Of a DNA stretch of 64,000 bases, positions 53,741 through 62,072 are shown piece by piece (position 1 is the stretch's first letter; the number at the start of each line of letters is the position of its first letter). Under the pieces are notes generated by a model that made no database searches, was not told the origin of the DNA, and was given only the letters and a program-made list of their open reading frames with translations. Both the position numbers and the translations under genes were made by a program. The DNA is taken from assembly GCA_027494055.1 (NCBI GenBank), contig JAOSJO010000001.1, forward strand, positions 783,005 through 847,004, given 5' to 3'. Source of the stretch: Anaerolineae bacterium. Its GTDB lineage: Bacteria > Chloroflexota > Anaerolineae > Aggregatilineales > JAFGMM01.

Positions 53741-53769
53741 TTGACCGTGCGCCTGCCATATGGTATGCT
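53741..53769 (+). promoter_or_regulatory. Promoter of the ileS leader
   Basis: TTGACC (53741-53746), 17-base spacer, TATGCT (53764-53769), just ahead of the T-box leader. Confidence 0.7.
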
Positions 53770-53775
53770 ACGGCA

Positions 53776-54065
53776 CACTAAAGGCTGTGATGGAGACGAG
53801 TACGCGGGGCTTAGCGCCCAGCGAGCCTGGGGAGGTGCGAGCCAGGCGCGCGAAACCCGCCGAAAATCCCTCCGGAGCCGCAGGCCGAAACGGCGCGTCC
53901 CGCCGGACTAAGCTGAGCCGGGCTTGCTGCACGTTAGCGCAGCACGACCCTCTGCCTCTGTGCGCGGGAGGCCGGCGGTCGGCAGAGCGCCCGCCCCAGG
54001 CGGGGAATAAGGGTGGTACCACGGGAGATCGGCTCTCGTCCCTTGCTGGACGGGGAGTTTTTGCT
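53776..54065 (+). promoter_or_regulatory. T-box leader of ileS (tRNA-sensing transcription attenuator)
   Basis: Stem I begins near 53786 with TGATGGAGACGAGTA, the usual GA/AGTA motif. The 14-base T-box is AATAAGGGTGGTACC (54006-54020). Its TGGT bulge would pair with a tRNA end ACCA, fitting the A discriminator of tRNA-Ile. CTCTCGTCC, loop, GGACGGGGAG and TTTTT form the terminator (54033-54062); the antiterminator would use GGTACCACGGGAG and the terminator arm. AAAATCC near 53860 might hold the ATC specifier codon. Uncharged tRNA-Ile should favour read-through. Confidence 0.85.
54033..54062 (+). terminator. T-box terminator
   Basis: CTCTCGTCC, CTTGCT, GGACGGGGAG followed by TTTTT; one bulged base. 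Ends about 124 bases ahead of the ileS start. Confidence 0.75.
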
Positions 54066-54185
54066 TTGGAGCGGGTCGCGCTCCGCCGTGTGGTTGTCGC
54101 AACCGCGCCTGCGCCGGCCCTGAGCCAGCCGTCAGGCGCGGGGCCAACCGCCAGATTGCCGTGAGCTGAGAAGGAGCAACCGTCG

Positions 54186-57100
54186 ATGGCATTCAAAGAA
54201 GTACCCGGCAGCGTTGATTTCCCCGTGCAGGAACGCGCGGTCCTTCGCTTTTGGAAGGAAACCGACGCCTTCAACAAGATGCGCGCGATTCACAGGGACG
54301 AGCCGAAATGGTCGTTCATTGACGGCCCCATCACGGCCAACAACCCCATGGGGCTGCACCACGGCTGGGGGCGGTCATACAAAGACCTGTACAACCGCTT
54401 CTGGACCATGCGCGGGCGGCGCCTGCGCTACCAGCAGGGGTTCGACTGCCAGGGCCTCTGGGTGGAGGTTGAGGTCGAAAAGGAGCGCGGCTTCACGTCC
54501 AAGAAGGACATCGAGGACTACGGCCTGGACCGGTTTGTGCGCGAGTGCAAGGCGCGCGTGCTGCGCTATTCCGCCGTCCAGACCGAGCAGTCGATCCGCC
54601 TGGGCTACTGGATGGACTGGAACGACACCGACCTGCTGCGCGACCTGGCCGACAGGCTGACCGCCGACCCAATGCAGCAGGTGACCGTGCAAGGGCCGAC
54701 CGGCCCGGTTACCGACACGGTGGAGCAGATCGTTGGGCGGCTCGGCCTGCCGGAACTCGGTGGGTCGTACTACACGTTCTCCAACGAGAACAACTACATG
54801 ATCTGGACGTTTCTCAAGCGTTGCTGGGAGCGCGGCTGGCTCTACAAGGGCGCGGACTCGATGCCCTGGTGCCCGCGCTGCGCCACCGGCATCAGCCAGC
54901 ACGAGATCGTCACCGATGGCTATGCCGAACTGACGCACAAGGCGGTGACGCTGCGCTTCCCGCTGCGCAGCAAGAACGGCCAGCCGGTCGAGAGCAGGGA
55001 GTCGCTGCTGGTGTGGACGACGACCCCCTGGACGCTCACCAGCAACGTGGTCGCGGCGGTCGGCCCGGCCCTGGATTATGTCAAGGTCAGGCAGGGCGAT
55101 GAGGTGTTCTACCTCTCCAAAGGCACCACGCACATGCTCAGGGGCAAATACGAGGTGCTGGACGAGTTCAAGGGCGCGGCGATGGCGGGCTGGACCTATA
55201 CCGGCCCCTTCGACGAGCTGCCGGCGGCCAACCAGCCGGGCGGCTTCACCGTGCTCCGCGACCTGATCGCCGGCGTCGAGCAGAGCGCCGTGCAGGCGCA
55301 TCACGTCATCCTGTGGGACGACGTGAGCGAGGCCGAGGGCACGGGCATCGTGCATATCGCGCCCGGCTGCGGCGCGGAGGACTTCGAGATCGGCAAGGCG
55401 CACGGCTTCCCCATCATCGTGCCCATCGATGAGGAGGGCGTCTTCGTCGATGGCTTCGACTGGCTCTCCGGGATGGGCGCCAGCGCGGCGGCGGGGCCGA
55501 TCTTCGACAGCCTGAAGGTGAAGGGCCTGCTGTATGACGTGCACGATTACACCCACCGCTATCCGGTCTGCTGGCGCTGCAAGACCGAGCTTGTGTTCCG
55601 CCTGGTGGACGAGTGGTTCATCAGCATGGGCGAGGTCTACGACAAGCCGCGCGAGGCGCTGACCGCCGAAGAGAAGGCGCGCAGCCTGCGCTACCAGATC
55701 ATGGACGTGGTGGACCAGATCCGCTGGATTCCCGAATTCGGCCACGCGCGCGAGCTGGACTGGCTGCGCAACATGCACGACTGGATGATCAGCAAGAAGC
55801 GCTATTGGGGCCTGGCGCTGCCGATCTGGGTGTGCGGCGCGTGCGACCATTTCGAGGTGATCGGCTCGCACGAGGAACTGGAAGCGCGCGCGGTCGAGGG
55901 CTGGGATGTCTTCGAAGGCCACACGCCGCACCGCCCCTTCGTGGACGCGGTGAAGATCGCGTGCAGCAAGTGCGGCGGCGCGATGTCGCGCATCCCCGAC
56001 GTGGGCAATCCCTGGCTCGACGCCGGCATCGTCAGCTTCAGCACGCTGCAATACCGCACCAACCCCGACTACTGGCGCAAGTGGTTCCCGGCGGACTGGA
56101 TTTCGGAGTCGTTTCCGGGGCAGTTCCGCAACTGGTTCTACAGCCTGCTGGCGATGAGCACCGTGCTGGAGAACCAGCCGCCGTTCAAGACGGTGTTCAG
56201 CTATGCGACGCTGCTCGGTCCCGATGGCCGCCCGATGCACAAGAGCTGGGGCAACATGATCGAGTTCAACGAGGCGGCGGACCAGATCGGCGTGGACGTG
56301 ATGCGTTGGCTGTACTTCGTGCACAGACCGGAGAACGACCTGCTGTTCTCCTACGAGCGCGCCGACGAGGTGCGGCGGCAGTTCCTGCTGCCGCTGTGGA
56401 ACGTGTACAGCTTCTTCGTCACATACGCCAACATCGACGGCTGGACGCCCGGCGACGCGGCTGAGTCGGACAACCCGCTCGACCGGTGGGTGATCGCGCG
56501 GCTGAACGAGGTGATCCGCGACGTGACGCCGGCGCTGGAGGGCTACGACTCCTTCGCCGCGACGCGCGTGGTCGAAGCGTTCCTCGACGACCTGACGAAC
56601 TGGTACGTCCGCCGGTCGCGGCAGCGCTTCTGGAAGAGTGAGCACGACTCCGACAAGCACGCCGCCTACACGACGCTCTATCGCGTGCTGACGACGCTGG
56701 TCAAACTGCTCGCGCCGATGACGCCCTTCGTGGCTGAGGTGATGTATCAGAACCTGGTGCGCAGCGTGGACGCGAGCGCGCCGGAGAGCGTGCATCACTG
56801 CTACTGGCCGGACGTGGACGAGGCCGCCATCGATGCGGAGTTGTTGGCGAGCATGGGCCTGGCGGTCAGGGTCGCGAGCGTGGGCCGCGCCGCCCGCGCC
56901 GCCGCCGACGCCAAGCTGCGCCAGCCGCTCGCGCAGGCGCTGGTTCACCTGGACAGGAGCGGGCGTGCGGCGTGGCGCGATGCGCTGACCGAGGTCGTGG
57001 TGGACGAACTGAACGTCAAGGCGCTGGCGTTCGTCGACGACGAGAGCGCGCTGCTCTCGTACCGCCTGCTGCCTGACAACAAGAAGCTCGGCCCGAAGTT

Positions 57101-57587
57101 TGGCCCGCAGTTCCCGAAGGTGCGCGCCGCGCTCAGCGAGGTCGAGGCCGCGCTGGTGGCGCCGAAGCTGCGCGCCGGGCAGCCGCTCCCGCTGGAGGTG
57201 GACGGCGAGATCGTGGAACTGGCCGCCGACGAAGTTCTCATCGAGACCGACCCGCGCGAGGGGCTGGCGGTGGCGAGCGAGCCGGGCGTGACGGTGGCGG
57301 TCGATACGCGGCTTACGCCGGAACTGCGCGCCGAGGGGCTGGCGCGGGAGGTCGTGCGCCGCATCCAGACCACGCGCAAGGACGCGGATTTCCGCATCGA
57401 GGACTATATAACGACCTACTACCAGGCCGACGGCGAACTCGCGGAGGTCATCCCCGCGTGGGCGGACTACATCCAGCGCGAGACGCTCACGGAGGCGCTG
57501 GTCGCCGGCCCGGCCCCAGACGGCGCTTTCGTGGCCGAGCACAGGGTCGAGGGGCATCCGCTCGTTGTAGGGGTGGTTCGGAAGTAG
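54186..57587 (+). CDS. ileS: Isoleucyl-tRNA synthetase, type 2-like (eukaryote/archaea-like)
   Basis: 1133 residues, longer than E. coli-type IleRS (~940). N-terminal FIDGPITANNPMGLHHGWGR holds the HIGH-type site as HHGWG. The editing domain (CP1) lies in the middle with LLVWTTTPWTLTSNVV and EAEGTGIVHIAPGCGAEDFE. The zinc-like CGACDHF and CSKCGG motifs are present. The KMSKS-type loop is GRPMHKSWGNMIEF, i.e. HKSWG, a variant of the kind found in the type 2 class. The absence of an exact KMSKS and the length support the class 2 label. Type 2 enzymes are usually insensitive to mupirocin, so this is worth noting. A T-box leader controls it. Confidence 0.92.
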   Translation: MAFKEVPGSVDFPVQERAVLRFWKETDAFNKMRAIHRDEPKWSFIDGPITANNPMGLHHGWGRSYKDLYNRFWTMRGRRLRYQQGFDCQGLWVEVEVEKERGFTSKKDIEDYGLDRFVRECKARVLRYSAVQTEQSIRLGYWMDWNDTDLLRDLADRLTADPMQQVTVQGPTGPVTDTVEQIVGRLGLPELGGSYYTFSNENNYMIWTFLKRCWERGWLYKGADSMPWCPRCATGISQHEIVTDGYAELTHKAVTLRFPLRSKNGQPVESRESLLVWTTTPWTLTSNVVAAVGPALDYVKVRQGDEVFYLSKGTTHMLRGKYEVLDEFKGAAMAGWTYTGPFDELPAANQPGGFTVLRDLIAGVEQSAVQAHHVILWDDVSEAEGTGIVHIAPGCGAEDFEIGKAHGFPIIVPIDEEGVFVDGFDWLSGMGASAAAGPIFDSLKVKGLLYDVHDYTHRYPVCWRCKTELVFRLVDEWFISMGEVYDKPREALTAEEKARSLRYQIMDVVDQIRWIPEFGHARELDWLRNMHDWMISKKRYWGLALPIWVCGACDHFEVIGSHEELEARAVEGWDVFEGHTPHRPFVDAVKIACSKCGGAMSRIPDVGNPWLDAGIVSFSTLQYRTNPDYWRKWFPADWISESFPGQFRNWFYSLLAMSTVLENQPPFKTVFSYATLLGPDGRPMHKSWGNMIEFNEAADQIGVDVMRWLYFVHRPENDLLFSYERADEVRRQFLLPLWNVYSFFVTYANIDGWTPGDAAESDNPLDRWVIARLNEVIRDVTPALEGYDSFAATRVVEAFLDDLTNWYVRRSRQRFWKSEHDSDKHAAYTTLYRVLTTLVKLLAPMTPFVAEVMYQNLVRSVDASAPESVHHCYWPDVDEAAIDAELLASMGLAVRVASVGRAARAAADAKLRQPLAQALVHLDRSGRAAWRDALTEVVVDELNVKALAFVDDESALLSYRLLPDNKKLGPKFGPQFPKVRAALSEVEAALVAPKLRAGQPLPLEVDGEIVELAADEVLIETDPREGLAVASEPGVTVAVDTRLTPELRAEGLAREVVRRIQTTRKDADFRIEDYITTYYQADGELAEVIPAWADYIQRETLTEALVAGPAPDGAFVAEHRVEGHPLVVGVVRK

Positions 57588-57599
57588 GGGATTTCGGAT

Positions 57600-57642
57600 A
57601 GCTCCCAGGGAGCTACGCGGGAGCTTCAGGCGGTCGGGAAGC
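57600..57642. repeat. Palindromic repeat, AGCTCCCAGGGAGCT type (copy 4, imperfect)
   Basis: Starts AGCTCCCAGGGAGCT right after ileS and continues ACGCGGGAGCTTCAGGCGG, TCGGGAAGC. The first half is perfect and the second half mixes arms of the 13326 type (TCGGGAAG) with GCTTCA. Confidence 0.6.
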
Positions 57643-57721
57643 GCAGCGTGCGTTCGTCGCCGGCCGCGGATTCCTGGTACCATAGTGTTATCTGCTTCGG
57701 ATAGCGAGCAATGAGGACCGC

Positions 57722-58335
57722 GTGACGAACACTGACGAGACCCCCTCCTGGAACGCCTCCAGGCCGGCGACCAGCGCGCCTATGCGGAGCTGGTCGAGGC
57801 GCACTCGTCGCGCATCTACCACCTGGCGCTGCGGATGCTCGGCGACGAGGCCGAGGCGGAGGACGTGCTGCAAGAGACCTTCTTGAGCGCATTCAAGAGC
57901 ATCGACAGCTTCGAGGGCCGCGCCAGCCTGAGCACGTGGCTGCACCGCATCGCGACGAACGCCGCCCTGATGCGCCTGCGCAAACGGCAGCCGCTGTCTT
58001 TCTCGGTGGACGAGGTCACCGAACCCGGCAACGGCAACCTGATCCCCAAGGTGTTCTATGACTGGTGTTGCCTGCCGGAGAGCGAGCTGATGACCCAGGA
58101 AGTCCGCGACGAGATGCGCGCCGCCGTCGAGAACCTGCCCGACACCCTGCGCGTGGTGTTCCTGATGCGCGACGTGGAGGGCTTCTCCACCCAGGAGACC
58201 GCCGACATACTCGATCTTAGCCTCTCGGCGGTCAAGTCGCGGCTGATGCGCGCCCGGATGGCGCTGCGCGAGCGGTTGAGCGCCTACTTCGGCGGCGCGG
58301 CGTCCGCCGACATGGAAGGAACGCGATATGAGTGA
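57722..58335 (+). CDS. ECF-type RNA polymerase sigma factor (one frameshift)
   Basis: About 204 residues. Region 2: AYAELVEAHSSRIYHLALRM, EDVLQETFLSAFKSIDSFEG then RASLSTWLHRIATNAALMRL. Region 4: ENLPDTLRVVFLMRDVEGFS, TQETADILDLSLSAVKSRLM, a helix-turn-helix. The start GTG 57722 gives VTNTDETP before an extra C in CCCCC (57741-57745); repair leads into LLERLQAGDQ. The anti-sigma gene overlaps its last eight bases. It probably directs the redox genes that follow. Confidence 0.92.
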
Positions 58336-58586
58336 GAAACACGCCCACAGAGACTGTAGCCACCTGCTGGCCGGGTTGTCGGCGTACATCGACGGCGAGG
58401 CTGAGGCGGCGCTGTGCGCCGAGATCGAACAGCACCTCGCCGCGTGCGAGAACTGCCGCGTGGTCGTGGACACGCTGCGCCGCACGGTGCTGCTCTACCG
58501 CGAGGAGCAGCCCGCGCCTTTGCCCGAAGGGGGTGAAGCTGCGCCTGTACAAAGCGTTAGAACTGGATAATTTCATCGACGGATGA
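58328..58586 (+). CDS. Anti-sigma factor with zinc-finger (zf-HC2) domain (frameshift near the end)
   Basis: About 85 residues. HRDCSHLLAGLSAYIDGEAE, EIEQHLAACENCRVVVDTL shows the His-x3-Cys-x2-Cys arrangement (HLAACENC) plus an upstream Cys. This is the ZAS type, which can lose zinc on thiol oxidation and free its sigma factor. No membrane segment, so it is cytoplasmic. In the present frame the end reads GGEAAPVQSVRTG; without one G in the GGGGG run it ends VKLRLYKALELDNFIDG at 58586, more natural. ATG 58328 overlaps the sigma gene stop, implying coupled translation and direct pairing. Confidence 0.88.
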
Positions 58587-58660
58587 CGTAACGAATCGCG
58601 CGCGCGTGCATCTAAATGAGTGTAGACAGCCACATCATTCGTGAAATGGAGAACCAACCC

Positions 58661-59326
58661 ATGCCCTTAATGGACGAAAAGACACAGAACGACGTGCGTG
58701 AAATCCTCACCGACCTGACCGGTCCGGTGAAGCTGATGATGTTCACGCAGACGTTCGAGTGCGATTATTGTTCGGAAACCCACCAGCTTGCCGAAGAGGT
58801 CGCCGCGCTTTCTGACAAGATCGCGGTCGAAGTCTACAACTTCGTCACCGATAAGGAAGTCGCCGACGCCCACAACGTCGATAAGATACCGGCGGTTGTC
58901 GTCCTCGGCGAGAACGACAAGGATTACGGCATTCGCTTCTATGGCATCCCCTCCGGTTACGAGTTCATGTCGCTCCTGGAAGCGATCAAGATGGTCAGCT
59001 CCGGGGAGACGCCGCTGAAGCCGGACACAATCGCCTTCCTGGAAAGCCTGGAGCAGCCGCTGCACCTGCAGGTGTATGTCACGCCGACCTGCCCGTACTG
59101 CCCCAGCGCGGTGGTGCTCGCGCACTACATGGCGCTGGCCTCGGACAATGTGACCGCCGACATGGTAGAGGCGACCGAGTTCCCGCACCTTGCGATGCGC
59201 TACAGCGTGATGGGGGTGCCGCGCACGGTCATCAACAGCGACGCCGACCTCTTCATCGAAGGGGCTGCGCCGGAGCCGATGTTCGTCGCGCGCATCCGGC
59301 AGGCGTTGGAGTCCGTACCGCAATGA
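58661..59326 (+). CDS. Glutaredoxin-like protein disulfide oxidoreductase (two thioredoxin folds)
   Basis: About 221 residues in two tandem thioredoxin-like folds. The first active site is FTQTFECDYCSETHQL (CxxC as CDYC), the second VTPTCPYCPSAVVLAH (CPYC). KIPAVVVLGENDKDYGIRFY and GVPRTVINSDADLFIEGAAP hold the cis-prolines. This matches the PDO family of archaea and thermophilic or anaerobic bacteria. ATG 58661 is chosen because GGAG lies nine bases ahead; ATG 58616 would add 15 residues. The stop overlaps the ferredoxin start (ATGA). As a general disulfide reductase it suits a redox-stress operon. Confidence 0.88.
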   Translation: MPLMDEKTQNDVREILTDLTGPVKLMMFTQTFECDYCSETHQLAEEVAALSDKIAVEVYNFVTDKEVADAHNVDKIPAVVVLGENDKDYGIRFYGIPSGYEFMSLLEAIKMVSSGETPLKPDTIAFLESLEQPLHLQVYVTPTCPYCPSAVVLAHYMALASDNVTADMVEATEFPHLAMRYSVMGVPRTVINSDADLFIEGAAPEPMFVARIRQALESVPQ

Positions 59327-59553
59327 CCGGTGGGACCGCGCGCACAACCCTCATGCTGAAGGTGGACGACAGCGTCTGCCATGCGTGCGGGCGCTGCCTG
59401 GCCGGCGAGGCGTGCCGGGGCAACGCCTTCGTCCGGTTCGACCGGGGCGAGGCGCCGTTCATCGACACGAGCAAGTGCTGGGGCTGCATGATCTGCGTGC
59501 CGGCCTGCCCGTTTGGCGCAGTGGTGCAGCACGCCTATGACGGCGTCGCGTGA
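59323..59553 (+). CDS. Ferredoxin, 4Fe-4S dicluster-like small protein
   Basis: 76 residues with DDSVCHACGRCLAGEACRGN and TSKCWGCMICVPACPFGAV. The second set is a clean CxxCxxCxxxCP [4Fe-4S] motif; the first is CxxCxxCxxxxC, slightly atypical, and may hold a second cluster. It would pass electrons within the operon. ATG 59323 overlaps the stop of the oxidoreductase gene. The next gene begins nine bases after its stop with AAGGGGG between. Confidence 0.88.
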   Translation: MTGGTARTTLMLKVDDSVCHACGRCLAGEACRGNAFVRFDRGEAPFIDTSKCWGCMICVPACPFGAVVQHAYDGVA

Positions 59554-59562
59554 AGGGGGTTT

Positions 59563-59766
59563 GTGTTGGCGCATCCAGGGTCGCCGGACGAGGACGCCGG
59601 CGCGGCACCGGAACGGGTCGCAAGGCTGCAAGGCGAGCTTGACGCGCTGCGCGCCAGCCTGCCGGCGCATTCCGTCCCGCCGGCGATGATTTTGCGAATT
59701 GAGGAACTTGAGGAAGAATTGGAAGCGGCGTTACAGGTTGTCAGATTGACCCAGGAGAGACCATGA
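59563..59766 (+). CDS. Small coiled-coil protein of unknown function
   Basis: 67 residues from GTG 59563 (GGGGG nine to five bases ahead). RVARLQGELDALRASLPAHS with PPAMILRIEELEEELEAAL predicts two helices joined by a His-Ser-x-Pro-Pro turn, the second strongly heptad-like. No catalytic residue or Cys. Small proteins of this form seem to occur next to redox or radical genes, but I cannot name a function. It overlaps the OsmC gene by four bases (ATGA). Confidence 0.6.
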   Translation: MLAHPGSPDEDAGAAPERVARLQGELDALRASLPAHSVPPAMILRIEELEEELEAALQVVRLTQERP

Positions 59767-60208
59767 CCGAAGATTACGGCACGCCCGACGCCAGCGTGGT
59801 CTGGCAGGGCAACATGAAGTTTGAAGGCAGCGCGCAGACCGGTTTCACGCTGCCTCTCGATGCGGCCCCGGACACGGCGGCGAGGACAGCGGGTTCCGCC
59901 CGATGGAACTGACGCTCATCAGCCTGGCGGGCTGCACCGCGATGGACGTGCTCTCGATCCTGCAGAAGAAGCGGCAGGAGGTCACGGACTTCGCGGTCCG
60001 CGTGTATGCCGAGCGCGCCGAGGAGCACCCGAAGGTCTATACCGACATCGTGGTGGAGTACGTGGTCACCGGGCGTGACATCGACCCGGCGGCGGTCGAG
60101 CGCGCCATCGCGCTTTCGGAGACGAAGTACTGCGCGGCGCAGGCGATGATCCGCCCGACGGCGAAGATCCGCCACACGTACCACATCCTGGAGGTCGAGA
60201 CGACGTGA
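59763..60208 (+). CDS. OsmC/Ohr-family protein (one frameshift)
   Basis: About 148 residues. MTEDYGTPDASVVWQGNMKF, then after a frame slip near 59868 GHGGEDSGFRPMELTLISLA with GCTAMDVLSIL, which contains the first redox Cys; the second is in SETKYCAAQAMIRP. This two-Cys pattern is that of OsmC proteins, which detoxify organic hydroperoxides using thiols. The C-terminal IRHTYHILEVETT is typical of the YhfA-like subgroup. The final bases overlap the DUF1858 gene start (GTGA). The operon context (sigma, anti-sigma, PDO, ferredoxin) agrees with oxidative or thiol stress. Confidence 0.88.
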
Positions 60209-60423
60209 TCGGCCTCGATACGCGGGTTGAGGCGCTCGTCGAGGACCATCCCGACGCCATCGGCTTCCTGATGGAACGCGGCATCGTGTGCCTGGTGTGT
60301 GGCGAGGCGTTCTGGGGTACCCTGGGCGAACTCTTGGCGCAGAAGCGGATCGCCGACCCGGAGGCGGTGCTGGCGGACCTGGAGGCTTTCCTGGCGGAGC
60401 GCGCCAGCCCTGCGCCGGATTAG
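60205..60423 (+). CDS. DUF1858 domain protein
   Basis: 72 residues from GTG 60205. VEALVEDHPDAIGFLMERGI then VCLVCGEAFWGTLGELLAQK is the DUF1858 form, with a CLVCG Cys pair at the turn. The family is short, often a partner of hybrid-cluster or sulfur-relay proteins; its role is not established. Two Cys close together suggest metal or persulfide binding. It ends the operon, followed by a strong terminator. Confidence 0.8.
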   Translation: MIGLDTRVEALVEDHPDAIGFLMERGIVCLVCGEAFWGTLGELLAQKRIADPEAVLADLEAFLAERASPAPD

Positions 60424-60442
60424 GGTCATCTCGATACAGGCA

Positions 60443-60478
60443 ACGCCCCGCGCGTTCTGTGAGCGCGGGGCGTTTTTG
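60443..60478 (+). terminator. Intrinsic terminator of the redox operon
   Basis: ACGCCCCGCGC, loop, GCGCGGGGCGT then TTTTGTTT; the arms are perfectly paired. Confidence 0.92.
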
Positions 60479-60509
60479 TTTGGCGTGGTTGCGGCGCAGG
60501 GGCGGCGCG

Positions 60510-61352
60510 TCAGCCCTCGGCCTCTTCGCGGCGCGCGCGCAATTCTTTGACGCGCTCCCGCAGGTGTTGGAAGAACTCCGACTCGGTGATTGCAGCGACC
60601 TGCTCGCGGCGCTGCGCCTCGTCGATCTGGATGCGCAGCGTCTCGACCTCGCGCTGCGCCTTCGCCAGGTCGTCCTTCACGCGCCCGAACTGGCGCGCGT
60701 TGGCGATGGCGATGGCTGCCTGGTTGGCGAAGGCCGTCAACAGTTCAAGGTGCCGCACGCCGAACCGCCCTGTGACGCCCCGGTTGTCGGTGTAGATCAC
60801 CCCGATGACCTTACCCCGCAGCTTGAGCGGCACGCACAGGATCGAGCGCAGGCTGCGCGTCATCACGCTTTCGTAGCCGCTGAAGCGCGGGTCGGCGGTG
60901 GCGTCGGTCGTCAGCACCGGCTCGCCGTCCTCGGCGACCTGCCGCACGATGTTCCGGCTGAAGGCGAAGTCCTCGGCGTTGAGCGTCTCGCGGTCCAGGT
61001 TGCGCGCCACCGGGACGGCCTGCTTGCCGGTTTCTTCGTCCACCAGGACGAGGTAGCCGCGCTCCGCGCCGGTGAGGGCGATCATCGTGTCCATCGTCTC
61101 GTTCAGCACGCGGTCGAGTTCCAGCGACGAGTTGACGAGCGCCGCCGTCCGCGCCAGGTCCTTGTACGCCGCCAGGTCGCCCGCCACCGAGTCCGCGCGG
61201 CTGGCGGCGTTGCTGAGCAACTGCTGGACCTCAAGCAGCGGCGTCAACTGGTCGAGCTTGAGGCCGAAGCCACGCAACGACCGCTCGAACTTGCGCAGTT
61301 CCTTGAAAGCCGCCCTGATTTCGTCAGGAAGACCGGTATCGAGTTGCTCCAT
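60510..61352 (-). CDS. GAF domain protein with coiled-coil tail
   Basis: 280 residues. An N-terminal helical part (FKELRKFERSLRGFGLKLDQ) leads to a GAF domain: ETMDTMIALTGAERGYLVLV, DFAFSRNIVRQVAEDGEPVL, TRSLRSILCVPLKLRGKVIG then VIYTDNRGVTGRFGVRHLEL. A C-terminal coiled coil follows (KAQREVETLRIQIDEAQRRE). No kinase, cyclase or HD domain is attached, so it is a stand-alone sensor or a partner in a signalling complex. The ligand is unknown. It converges on the redox operon and shares its terminator region. Confidence 0.84.
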   Translation of the reverse strand: MEQLDTGLPDEIRAAFKELRKFERSLRGFGLKLDQLTPLLEVQQLLSNAASRADSVAGDLAAYKDLARTAALVNSSLELDRVLNETMDTMIALTGAERGYLVLVDEETGKQAVPVARNLDRETLNAEDFAFSRNIVRQVAEDGEPVLTTDATADPRFSGYESVMTRSLRSILCVPLKLRGKVIGVIYTDNRGVTGRFGVRHLELLTAFANQAAIAIANARQFGRVKDDLAKAQREVETLRIQIDEAQRREQVAAITESEFFQHLRERVKELRARREEAEG

Positions 61353-61412
61353 CAGGCATTGCCCTTCACTCGCAGCACAGCGAAAGCCACCGGCGCGGTT
61401 CCCCGACGCCGC

Positions 61413-61946
61413 TTACGGCATCTCAGGCGGGACGATGGCGTAGGCCACCGTGAGGCGGCTGCTGTCGGCGGCGTCGGTCACCGTCAGCGGCGCGACGACG
61501 GTGCGCCGGTCCAGCGTGCAGATCGTCTGGTCGTCGTTGCAGTAGTAGAGAACCACATCCACCGAGACTTCAGTCTCGCCGGGCGTGAAGGTGACGGGCA
61601 CCGAAACCGGGAAGACGGGGTCAACGAGCGTGACTTCCTGGTCGCCGGCCACAATCTGGGCGACCTTGCCATCGACCTTCCATGCCGCCGTGAATGGCGG
61701 CGCGTCGGTGTTGATGTGCCACCCTTCCGGTATGGCGATGTCGAGCGACACTGCGCCCTCGCCCGGCGCGACGGCCTGCCCGTCGAGCGTCGTTGTGCCG
61801 CCGAGGCTGAAGGCCCCGCCGGTGGAGGCCGGATCGGGCGTGGCGCTCGGCGGCGCGGTCGGTTCGGCGCTCTGCGCCGGGGTGCACGCGACGGCGAATG
61901 CGATCAGAATCAGTGAAATCACAGGGACGACACGGCGCTTCTGCAT
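61413..61946 (-). CDS. Lipoprotein with a DsbD-N/SoxYZ-like immunoglobulin domain
   Basis: 177 residues. Lipobox ISLILIAFAVAC gives a lipid-anchored Cys at about residue 21. After a Pro/Thr/Ser linker comes SLDIAIPEGWHINTDAPPFT, VTLVDPVFPVSVPVTFTPGE and VVLYYCNDDQTICTLDRRTV. The pattern of an Ig-like domain with a Cys pair (YYC..TIC) resembles the N-terminal domain of DsbD and relatives attached to NHL/thioredoxin proteins. It may take part in extracytoplasmic thiol exchange. GTCTTCGGAGCTGACA before ATG 61946 is a ribosome-binding site. Confidence 0.78.
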   Translation of the reverse strand: MQKRRVVPVISLILIAFAVACTPAQSAEPTAPPSATPDPASTGGAFSLGGTTTLDGQAVAPGEGAVSLDIAIPEGWHINTDAPPFTAAWKVDGKVAQIVAGDQEVTLVDPVFPVSVPVTFTPGETEVSVDVVLYYCNDDQTICTLDRRTVVAPLTVTDAADSSRLTVAYAIVPPEMP

Positions 61947-62072
61947 TGTCAGCTCCGAAGACAGCTTCCTTAACGATCATGGTCTGCCGCCGGATTGCCC
62001 GGCGGCGACGACGTGTCTGAGCGTTATGGTACTACAAAAACCCTCAACTTACACCACCCAATTATACACCAA

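Noticed and set aside
54375..57683. A 1100-residue open frame antisense to ileS
   Set aside because: Typical long shadow frame in G+C-rich DNA; composition (His/Arg/Val-rich) is not protein-like and the sense strand encodes a complete IleRS.
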